Of a DNA stretch of 63,804 nt, positions 52,984 through 61,110 are shown piece after piece (within the stretch, counting starts at the first letter, position 1; every line of letters begins with the position of its first letter). A program made the position numbers and the translations under genes. The notes beneath the pieces are model-generated. The model saw only the letters and a program-made list of their open reading frames with translations. It was not told where the DNA came from and ran no database searches. Source of the DNA: Bacteroidales bacterium. GTDB lineage: Bacteria > Bacteroidota > Bacteroidia > Bacteroidales > F082. Location: positions 1 through 63,804 of the forward strand of contig JAFUAA010000012.1 in the NCBI GenBank assembly GCA_017460915.1. Reading direction: 5' to 3'.

Positions 52984-55020
52984 ATGAATACGAATCTGAA
53001 AACACTCATCCTGATGACGGTTGCCCTTGCGCTGGCGGCCTGCGACAGCACGACGAAACGCATGGAGCAGGCACAAGCCCTATATAAATAAAGTGTGCTA
53101 CTGCGCGAGCAGCGTCGCTCCGAAGAAGCCGCCGAGCGTTTCCTGCAAGGGCTGGCCTTGGTGCAACGCTCCAAGAAGACCACGGAAACAGTCCAGCTGG
53201 AGGGTCAACTTTGCGACAACCTTGGCGCCATGTACCTCAAGCACGGCCTTTTCGACGATGCTTTCAAGCAACACCAGCTGGCATTGCAGTGCTTCCGCCA
53301 AACCGCTGATTCCATAGGCATGATGAATGCCTATCGCAACAGCGGTCGGGCCGTGCGGGCACAAGAGCAATACACCCAAGCCAAGCAATACTACGACTCG
53401 GCTTTCCGCATCGCCACCTTTATTAATGACTAGACCATGCTCGGTGACCTTTATTTGGAGATGGGTCGCGACTACTATATGGAGACGGGCAACTTCGCCA
53501 AAAGCATCGAGAGCGTCAACCAAGCCATGGAAATCGGCCTCAACGACAACGACACTGACATCGCCCACATGACCTTGGGCATCCTTTATTATTACACGCG
53601 CGAGAACGAAAAGGCCAAGTCGCATCTGAACCAAGCCCTCCGCAGCGAGCGCGCCGGACTGAAAATGTCGGTTTATCAGACGCTTTACTCCATCGCCGAA
53701 AGCGAAAAAGACTACCAACAAGTCGTACAATACCATAAATTATTCACCTCCTGTATGATGGAAGCCGATGCGGAACACGCCAACGAGACCTTGCAACGCA
53801 TCAAATCGGAATACGAGCTGAAGACCCAACAAAGCGAACTGGAGAGTCTGCACCGCACCCACGACCTGAAACTCTATCTCATTATCGCCTTGGCAGTCAT
53901 TGCCCTGCTTGTCATCCTCCTGATTGTGAGGAAGAAAAGCAGCGACCACAAGTTGGAAATGGAACGCTTCGATCGGCAGGTGGAACGCGACCAAAACCGC
54001 ATCCACGAGTTGGTGAGCAACATGGAGACGCTCATTCATTATGAACAATGGATTGAAGGCATAGGAAGCACGCGCAGTCTATTGTTTCCCATCCAGTGGG
54101 AGCCTGACAATGGGCCTGAATACCGTTTGGTGGAGGTTTGGCATGACGAGAAACGGCTATACAAGAATCCGCTTTTCGAAAGTAACGACACCATTATTTT
54201 CAATGGCGCCGAATGGTACTACGAAATCGAGAACGAGAACGGCAGCATCACCTACCAATACATGTACCATGCGGGCGACACCATCGTCAACGACGAGCCG
54301 TCGCACATCCTTGTGAAAATCAACACGCTTTACGACAAGGGCGTGCACGAAGAAGTGACGCACGAATATGTCTACGAGCGCGATGGCAAACTGTATTGGT
54401 GGAACAAGACCTTGGAGGAATTCACCGTGCTGTACGACTTTGGTGCCCAAGAAGGCGACAGTTGGGAAATCAAGGTGGGCACGGAAAGCCTCGTGATGCA
54501 TGTGGATGCTGTGGAGGACATCGAATACGAAGGGCGAACCTATCGGATGCTGCATGTCAACGACGCCAACGACCTCTTCAGCGGCAACATCGTGTGCGGC
54601 ATCGGCCACCTCACCATTTTCTTCCCCGAAAGACTGATGGACAATGGCGACGGCATCCGCGTGGAAGGCCTGCGCTGCTATTGGGTGGAGAATGAATTGG
54701 TTTTCAAATATGGAGACGAGGATTGCGATGCGATTCATGACGAATTGCATGGCGTGGACGAAAACAGCCCTTCGACAGGTTCAGGAACCGCAGGGGCCTT
54801 TACGGTTTATCCTAATCCGACCGATGCTGTCCTGTTTGTACAGACGTTGCGCGCAACGTCTCTACATAACAACATCTTCCGCATCACCAACCCGATGGGC
54901 CAAACCTTAAAAACAGGCCAAATCACGGCTGAAACCCAACGGATTGACGTCTCGAATTTGCCCGAAGGCATGTATTTCATTACCTTTGCAGGCAAAACGC
55001 GGAAATTTGTGGTGCGTTAA
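52984..55020 (+). pseudogene. TPR/membrane-sensor fused to a T9SS-secreted domain, with two in-frame stops
   Basis: One frame of 679 codons runs from the ATG at 52984 to 55020, broken by TAA at 53089-53091 (codon 36) and TAG at 53431-53433 (codon 150); the longest intact part is 53437-55020. Parts in order: lipoprotein signal (ALAAC, C20), TPR-like repeats, a membrane helix (LYLIIALAVIALLVILLIV), a coiled coil, then abruptly a secreted-type beta domain (GAEWYYEIENENGSITYQYM ... GLRCYWVENELVFKYGDEDC) and a T9SS sorting domain. TPR-TM-coil proteins normally continue into a cytoplasmic output domain, so the second half probably came from another gene by deletion. A palindromic repeat is embedded in the sorting domain at 54838-54865. 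Confidence 0.6.
54838..54865. repeat. 28-bp palindrome inside a T9SS sorting domain
   Basis: GTACAGACGT ... ACGTCTCTAC matches the ends of the palindrome at 43090-43117 apart from one base and has the same length. It is read in frame as QTLRATSLHN, replacing normal sorting-domain residues. Confidence 0.75.
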
Positions 55021-55022
55021 CC

Positions 55023-55087
55023 TTGTAGGGACACACCGCGTGTGTCCGCAAACGCAACCAGCGGACGCATTCAATGCGTCCCTACAA
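55023..55087. repeat. Two-armed palindromic element between the fusion gene and C25 copy 2
   Basis: Outer arms TTGTAGGGAC/GTCCCTACAA enclose two hairpins, GGACACAC-CGC-GTGTGTCC and GGACGCAT-TCA-ATGCGTCC. It begins 2 nt after the stop at 55020 and could end that transcript. Confidence 0.75.
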
Positions 55088-55152
55088 GCCAGAATTGGTG
55101 CATTCGATTTCGACGTTTTTTCCATTGTGCATAAACAACCGCAAAAAAAATG

Positions 55153-55160
55153 TATCTTTG
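55153..55160 (+). promoter_or_regulatory. -7 box of C25 copy 2
   Basis: TATCTTTG, 23 nt before the ATG at 55184. Confidence 0.55.
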
Positions 55161-55183
55161 CGGCCTAACAATTCGTTTCCGCA

Positions 55184-58100
55184 ATGAAAAAACTCAGTTT
55201 CACCTTGTTGTTGCTCGCCGCAAGCCTTTTTGCCACAGCGCAAAGCATCGAACATGTCTATCATTTTGGTCAGCCCACGATACGGCAAACGGGCGAATAC
55301 CAAACCCTTTCCTTCGAGGGAAGCGTCGCCAACGGCACCGTGGGCGAGCCGCTGTTGCCTTGGCAAAGCGTCAGCCTGATGCTGCCACAAAACACCGAAG
55401 CCACCGCCATCCACGTGACTTTGAGCGACTTCGTGGAACTCGATGGGCAATACCAGCTTTTGCCCGCCCAAGCGATGCGCCCCATCTCAGACGACAGCCC
55501 CTTCGTCTTCGAGAAGAACGAGGCGCTTTACCGCTCGAATGAGGCCTATCCCAACAAGGCCTTCAACAGCGTCAGCACGCAGCTGCTCAACGGCGTATCC
55601 TTTGCTTTTGGCGGATTCACACCCGTGAAGTACAAACCCGCCTCGGGCAAGGTCAGCTATGCCCAGACCGTAACGGTAACCGTTGATTATCAGGCCTCTC
55701 GTGCCGACAACAGCAAGAAACTTTGGCTGCGACCCGAGACGCAGAAATCCATCTCGCGCCTGACGCAAAACGCCGAGATGCTGAGCACCTACGCCCGCCG
55801 CGATGGTGCCTTGCCGACCTACGAAACCCTGATTGTGACGACCGAACAATACGCCAACAGTTTTGAGGATTACATCGCGCTGTATGCCGGACAAGGCCTG
55901 CGCGTGCGCGTGGCGACGACCCAAGACATCTACAGCCAGATGGACGGTCGCGACAACCCTGAGAAGATCCGCAACTACATCATCCAAGAGTACGAAAACA
56001 ATGGCATTTCGATGGTACTCATTGGTGGCGATGTGGATGTGGTGCCCCACCGCAACCTGTGGTGCAACGCCCAACCGGGCTACGAGGACCAAGTGCCGTC
56101 CGACACCTATTACGCCTGCCTCGACGGCACCCTCAACGACGACGGCGACAACAAATGGGGCGAAATCGGCGAGGACGACCTGCTGCCCGAATTGTCCATT
56201 GCCCGCCTGCCGTTCAACAACGCCAACCAACTGCAGACCATTCTCAGCAAGACTTTCAGTTACACCACTGCGCCCGTTTTGGGCGAGTTCCGCAAGCCCA
56301 TCCTCGGGGGCGAGCACCTCGGCGATGGCGTGTATGCCAGCACCGATTTGGAACGCCTCGTGGGCGAATGTAGCTTCAACGGCTACACGACCTACGGCTA
56401 TCCCGAAGACTACGATTTCGTGCGCATTTACGAAACGCCCACCCATGCCTGGGATGCTGCCGAACTTGCACAAGCCATCAACAGCGGATGCCAGTACGTA
56501 AATCATTTTGGCCATGCCAACACGAGCTATGTTTCGGGATGGTATAATTGGGACATCACACCGAGCCTGTTTGCTAGCGCCAATGGCGTTGACCATAACT
56601 ATTTCGTTTTCAAGAGCCAAGGCTGCATCTGCGGTGACTTTGCCGACGATTGCATCTTGGAACGCATGGTCGTCAACACGACGGGCGCCGTGGCCGCCAT
56701 CGGCAACACACGCTATGGCTGGTACAGCCAGACGGGCGACGGCCCCTCCAATCACTACCACCGCGAGCTGATTGACGCCTACAACCACGAACGCATGTCC
56801 AGACTCGGCGATGCCCTGAAAGAGAGCAAGATACAGACCGCGCCTTTCATCACCATGGACGGCGAAATCGGTGTGCTGCGCTGGACCTTCTACGCCCTCA
56901 ACGCCCTGGGCGATGTGGCCTTAAGTTCCTGGTTTGACGAGCCTTTCACGCCCGAAATCGACTGCGCCACTACCCTACCCGTCGGCACCAACCGCATCCC
57001 CGTCACCGTGAAAGACGAAAACGGCAACGGCGTTTACAACTTCGAGTGCCGTCTGTTCAAAGGCGACGAGCTGATTGCCCTCGCTTCGACTGACGAAAAC
57101 GGAGAGGTGGAACTGCGTTTTGCAGCCGTCAACAACACGGATGTGCTCGACCTTTACATCGTGGGCATGAACGGCTGGCCGCAACACCTTGAACTCCGTT
57201 TCGATGACATTTATTGTACCCACGTGCTGATTGACAGCTACACCATCAATGACCCTGACGGGCAGGTGGACTTCGGCAAAAGCCTGAGCCTCAACGTGAC
57301 GTTCCGCAACGTGGGCAACGTGCAAACCGATGACGTGGAAGCTTATTTGCAATCTTCTATGCCAGAATATCTTAGCGTCACGCAAAGCCAAACCATGATA
57401 GAGCACATCGACGCTTACGGCTCGGTGACCATCGACAACGCCTTTGAAATCAGACTGAGCGACAACGTGCCCGACCAAACCGTGATTCCCATGGGACTCG
57501 ATTGTTCCAGTGGCTGCGAATCGTGGACAAGCCAGTTCGAAATCACGGTGAATGCACCCAACTATGGCCCCATCGCTGCCGAACTCGAGGAAGTGGAAGG
57601 CGACGGCAACGGCCACGCCAACTATGGTGAGACCCTCACACTGCACTTTGCGGGCAAGAACACGGGGCACAGCCTCTCGCCCAACACCCAGTTTGCCGTA
57701 TTTTGCTCCGCGCCCGAAATCGTCTTTGATGAAAACATCTTCAGCGTCGGTGACTTGTCCCCCGAGGAAAGTTTCAATGTCGATTTCACCTTCAGCATCG
57801 TTGACCCCGTGCGGTCGGCGACGGCCTACGAGCTCATTTTGGCCACCTATTCCGGCCAATATGTCGTCATGGATTCCTATTTCGTCAATGTCGACAGCGA
57901 AGCGGAAGACTTTGAGACCGGCGACTTCACGAAATACGACTGGCAGATGAGCGGCGAAGGCAGCTGGGAAATCGTCTCAAACGGCGTTTACGAAGGCTCC
58001 TATTGCGCCCACACCACCCCAATGGATCACGGCTGCATGGCCGTGATGAGCCTCGACTACGAGTTTGTCACCGACAACGAAATCAGCTTCATGCTCAAGA

Positions 58101-58561
58101 CCTCCACCGAGACGGGTTACGACTTTCTGGTGTTCTATGTCGATGACGAACGGATGGGGCGTTGGTCAGGCGAAACCGGCTGGACCAAAGTGAGTTATAT
58201 GTTGCCGCAAGGCATCCACACCCTCACCTGGAGCTACGAGAAAGACGGTGGCGCCACAGGCGGACAAGACTGCGTCTGGGTGGATTACATCGTGTTGCCG
58301 CCCACCGAGGTCGTGCTCGATGTGAATGAAGACACCGCCGCCAACGAAACCGAACTCTATCCCAATCCCACCAGTGGCGACTTCACCCTGGCTTTGAGCC
58401 AAACCTCGCAAGTCAGCGTCTTCACCCTGACGGGACAGCGCCTCCTCAATCTCAGCGAAGCCAACGGTCTGCAGCGCCTCCATCTGGACGAAGCGGGCGT
58501 TTATTTCGTCCGCATCAGCAACGAAAGTGGCGTTGAAGTGAAGAAAGTAGTGGTGGACTAA
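55184..58561 (+). CDS. Gingipain-like C25 cysteine protease with T9SS sorting domain, copy 2
   Basis: 1125 residues, built like copy 1. Signal peptide ends ATA|Q (residue 20). The propeptide-like region starts SIEHVYHFGQPTIRQTGEYQ. Catalytic residues H444 (NHFGHANTSYVSGW) and C481 (SQGCICGDF) fall at the same numbers as in copy 1. The C-terminal half has beta-sandwich domains, a MAM-like segment (FETGDFTKYDWQMSGEGSWE) and the sorting domain TELYPNPTSGDFTLAL. Between copies the N-terminal and catalytic regions are clearly more alike than the C-terminal half, suggesting different targets or partners. Its own promoter box is at 55153-55160. Confidence 0.93.
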   Translation: MKKLSFTLLLLAASLFATAQSIEHVYHFGQPTIRQTGEYQTLSFEGSVANGTVGEPLLPWQSVSLMLPQNTEATAIHVTLSDFVELDGQYQLLPAQAMRPISDDSPFVFEKNEALYRSNEAYPNKAFNSVSTQLLNGVSFAFGGFTPVKYKPASGKVSYAQTVTVTVDYQASRADNSKKLWLRPETQKSISRLTQNAEMLSTYARRDGALPTYETLIVTTEQYANSFEDYIALYAGQGLRVRVATTQDIYSQMDGRDNPEKIRNYIIQEYENNGISMVLIGGDVDVVPHRNLWCNAQPGYEDQVPSDTYYACLDGTLNDDGDNKWGEIGEDDLLPELSIARLPFNNANQLQTILSKTFSYTTAPVLGEFRKPILGGEHLGDGVYASTDLERLVGECSFNGYTTYGYPEDYDFVRIYETPTHAWDAAELAQAINSGCQYVNHFGHANTSYVSGWYNWDITPSLFASANGVDHNYFVFKSQGCICGDFADDCILERMVVNTTGAVAAIGNTRYGWYSQTGDGPSNHYHRELIDAYNHERMSRLGDALKESKIQTAPFITMDGEIGVLRWTFYALNALGDVALSSWFDEPFTPEIDCATTLPVGTNRIPVTVKDENGNGVYNFECRLFKGDELIALASTDENGEVELRFAAVNNTDVLDLYIVGMNGWPQHLELRFDDIYCTHVLIDSYTINDPDGQVDFGKSLSLNVTFRNVGNVQTDDVEAYLQSSMPEYLSVTQSQTMIEHIDAYGSVTIDNAFEIRLSDNVPDQTVIPMGLDCSSGCESWTSQFEITVNAPNYGPIAAELEEVEGDGNGHANYGETLTLHFAGKNTGHSLSPNTQFAVFCSAPEIVFDENIFSVGDLSPEESFNVDFTFSIVDPVRSATAYELILATYSGQYVVMDSYFVNVDSEAEDFETGDFTKYDWQMSGEGSWEIVSNGVYEGSYCAHTTPMDHGCMAVMSLDYEFVTDNEISFMLKTSTETGYDFLVFYVDDERMGRWSGETGWTKVSYMLPQGIHTLTWSYEKDGGATGGQDCVWVDYIVLPPTEVVLDVNEDTAANETELYPNPTSGDFTLALSQTSQVSVFTLTGQRLLNLSEANGLQRLHLDEAGVYFVRISNESGVEVKKVVVD

Positions 58562-58598
58562 GCATTTGGGACTATTATTTAAAGAAAAAAGCAATCAA

Positions 58599-59694
58599 AT
58601 GGGAAAAAGCGAAGACAATTCAAGCAGTCGGCACTATCAAAATGCTGTCAGTGCAATAAAGGATGCCATTTTGCATGCCCAATACGAGGCTGCCCGTGGC
58701 GTGAACAACATCCAATTGATGCTGTATTTTGCCATTGGGAAGTTCATTTCCATGAACACCAGAAAGGGGAAATGAGGCACAAATGCGATTGCCACCATCA
58801 GCAAGATGCTTAAGGCCGATTTGCCAGGATTGAGAGGCTATTCGGCGTCAAGTTTGAAACGAATGCGTATTTTTTATGAAGAATGGAATGAATCCCTACG
58901 AGATAAGCATCCTTCCCTTTGATTTTCCAAGCATCGACGCTTTCCCCGCCAATGATTTCCGTAGCATAGGATTCACCCATCACTCCATCATTCTTTCGCA
59001 ATGTAAGCAACGCGAGCAACGCCTATTCTATATCTCCCTTTGTGCCCGCGAGCATCTCTCTCCAGACGGCATCACGAATTGCATCAAGCAAGACTTATAC
59101 TCGCAACGAGGACAAATACCAAACAATTTCTTGCAGAAATTGCCCACCGGCAATCTTGCCAAACGCGCCATCCTCGCTTTCAAAGACCAATATTTGCTGG
59201 ATTTCATCAATGTGGAGGAGTTGGGTGCACGCGACATTGAGGAAGTGAACGAAAGCGTTGTAGAACAAAAGATTGTGGACAACATTAAGAAATTCATTCT
59301 CCGCATGGGGAAGGACTTCCTTTTTGTCGACAACCAATACACTATCACCGTAAGTGGCCACGACCACCGCGTCGATTTGCTGTTCTTTAACCGTGAATTG
59401 GATTGTCTGGTAGCCATTGAGTTAAAAACCGGATCATTCAAGAACATCTATCTTGGAGAGCTGAACGGTTACTTGCGGTTGCTTGATGATTATGTCCGCA
59501 AGCCTCACGAAAATCCAAGCATCGGCATCGTGTTATGCAAAAGTGCCGACCGCAGCTATGTGGAATACATGATTCAAGACTACGACAAGCCCATGGGCGT
59601 TGCCACTTTCAAGACGGCAACCGATATGCTTGAGCGACTACGCAATGCCTTGCCAAGCCAAGACGACCTGCTACAACTGATGGACAAGGCATAA
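58599..59694 (+). pseudogene. Broken DUF1016 (YhcG-type) nuclease gene
   Basis: The ATG at 58599 begins MGKSEDNSSSRHYQNAVSAI and runs to AIGKFISMNTRKGK, then TGA (about 58772) replaces the conserved tryptophan of RKGKWGTNAI. The frame continues well (ISKMLKADLPGLRGYSASSL, RMRIFYEEWN) to a second stop near 58920. Another frame then carries the nuclease part from about 58915: DFRSIGFTHHSIILSQ, VEQKIVDNIKKFILRMGKDF and DHRVDLLFFNRELDCLVAIE with LKTGSF, the PDDEXK core. So there is at least one nonsense change and one frameshift. A different, intact DUF1016 gene is at 21918-23060. Confidence 0.7.
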
Positions 59695-59750
59695 CACCAT
59701 TGGTGTCAAGAGCTTGATGGTGGAATATGCAAAACCCACAAAAACCATTC

Positions 59751-59782
59751 AGCCCGCCTGAAGATCCTTCAAGCGGGCTGGT
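59751..59782. terminator. Hairpin between the broken DUF1016 gene and the 59803 gene
   Basis: CAGCCCGC and GCGGGCTG form an 8-bp GC-rich stem between two convergent genes. No T-run follows, so it is a weak call. Confidence 0.4.
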
Positions 59783-59802
59783 TCATGTCATTGGGAAGGA
59801 GG

Positions 59803-60936
59803 TTAGAAAATCCCAATTGCAACCACATCCATTTTCCATCCATCATCTATCTTTTTTACTACAAATTCCCAAATTCCAGAATCGTCTGCTATGCTAACAA
59901 GATAACTTTCCTCCTCTTCATCAACCTTGAACAATGGAGAAACATTCATTTTTCTCATAGGTTGATAATACTTCCTCATATTTTCATATTCCTCTGCCGA
60001 GAGCATAATAATCCGATTGCTTTTCGGCTGAACAGCATAAATATCAGCGTTATCCGTGACAATCATTACAGTTCTCGTTGTTTCGGATGTATAACACACA
60101 TCTGGTGCAATCGTCAATAGGGTATCTGTGAATTCGTAATTAATAAGATGCTCAAAAATAGCCGTTTTATCAGAACGAAGCCCCGACCTCCTTGGATTCA
60201 TGTCCAAGTCCTCTGTTATCCCATCCCCATCAGTATCGATATCATAAGAATCGGTCATATACCAAGTCTCCACAATATCCGTCATGCCGTCGCCGTCGGA
60301 ATCCTTACGCAAAGACTCCAAGTCTATCGTCAACAGCAGGCCGTCTTTTACAAGTTCATAATCAAGTGGGTATCCTCTCGTTGGTTGCGAAATCTGACGA
60401 AGCAAACAAGCCTCCAACTGCAAGTCACCCTGTTCGTTGAACAAAGGGGTTTTGGATCGTGACTTGAGACATAGTGGCTGGCCATGCGTTATACCCGTAT
60501 AATAAAAAGTCCAACTCTCGCCGCCATTATTCGAATAAGCCACATCAATAGAAGCTTCGTTTGCAAAAGGATACTCATATCTTTTATACACGATGGCTTC
60601 CATCAATCCTTTCTTCTCATACTTAACGATTTGCTTATTATCAACTTTAGAGGCAAGTTCAGGACTAGCTTTAAACTTCGATGTCAAGCTCTTGTGGTAG
60701 TACTTTTGATGTTCTTCCGACCCTTTATATGGTGTATATTTCTTCATCTCCTTGACTTCGAAAAACGGATTCTTATAGGCCTGGATTTCATTAATGTCCA
60801 TGGGCTCCCACGGCTTATAGTTGTTTACCCAGTCATTATGATATTCTTCTTTTTCTTTACTCCTATATGCTTTTTCCACGTCCTGAGCGAACGAAAGCAT
60901 CGGGACCAGCAATAAAAGGCTAACATACTTTTTCAT
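59803..60936 (-). CDS. Exported protein with thrombospondin-3-type calcium motif, function unknown
   Basis: 377 residues from MKKYVSLLLLVPMLSFAQ; the frame is open 11 codons further, but the TAATTTTG box at 60964-60957 lies there, fixing this start. Signal peptide ends SFA|Q. The only recognisable segment is a calcium-binding TSP3-like stretch, DSDGDGMTDIVETWYMTDSY and DIDTDGDGITEDLD, a common spacer in Bacteroidota secreted proteins. The rest is not recognised. There is no sorting domain. The gene is more A+T-rich than the flanking protease genes and runs opposite to them. Confidence 0.75.
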   Translation of the reverse strand: MKKYVSLLLLVPMLSFAQDVEKAYRSKEKEEYHNDWVNNYKPWEPMDINEIQAYKNPFFEVKEMKKYTPYKGSEEHQKYYHKSLTSKFKASPELASKVDNKQIVKYEKKGLMEAIVYKRYEYPFANEASIDVAYSNNGGESWTFYYTGITHGQPLCLKSRSKTPLFNEQGDLQLEACLLRQISQPTRGYPLDYELVKDGLLLTIDLESLRKDSDGDGMTDIVETWYMTDSYDIDTDGDGITEDLDMNPRRSGLRSDKTAIFEHLINYEFTDTLLTIAPDVCYTSETTRTVMIVTDNADIYAVQPKSNRIIMLSAEEYENMRKYYQPMRKMNVSPLFKVDEEEESYLVSIADDSGIWEFVVKKIDDGWKMDVVAIGIF

Positions 60937-61025
60937 GAAATTGAGATTTGTTTTCGCAAAATTAGACATTTTTTCAGAAAAACGAAAAAACAGGACAAAA
61001 AAGCTACTCGTTCACCGAAAATATG

Positions 61026-61033
61026 TACTTTTG
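61026..61033 (+). promoter_or_regulatory. -7 box of C25 copy 3
   Basis: TACTTTTG, leaving a leader of about 70 nt before the ATG at 61111. Confidence 0.5.
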
Positions 61034-61110
61034 CCTTCAAATTTTTTCAAATCGCGTTATCAATCCAAACATTTTTACACCTAATAGAATAAAACCAAAC
61101 ATTTACCAAT

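Noticed and set aside
12319-53433. Stop-codon recoding as explanation for genes with in-frame stops
   Set aside because: TAA, TAG and TGA all interrupt genes, while all are used as normal terminators elsewhere, and other genes are broken by frameshifts and deletions.
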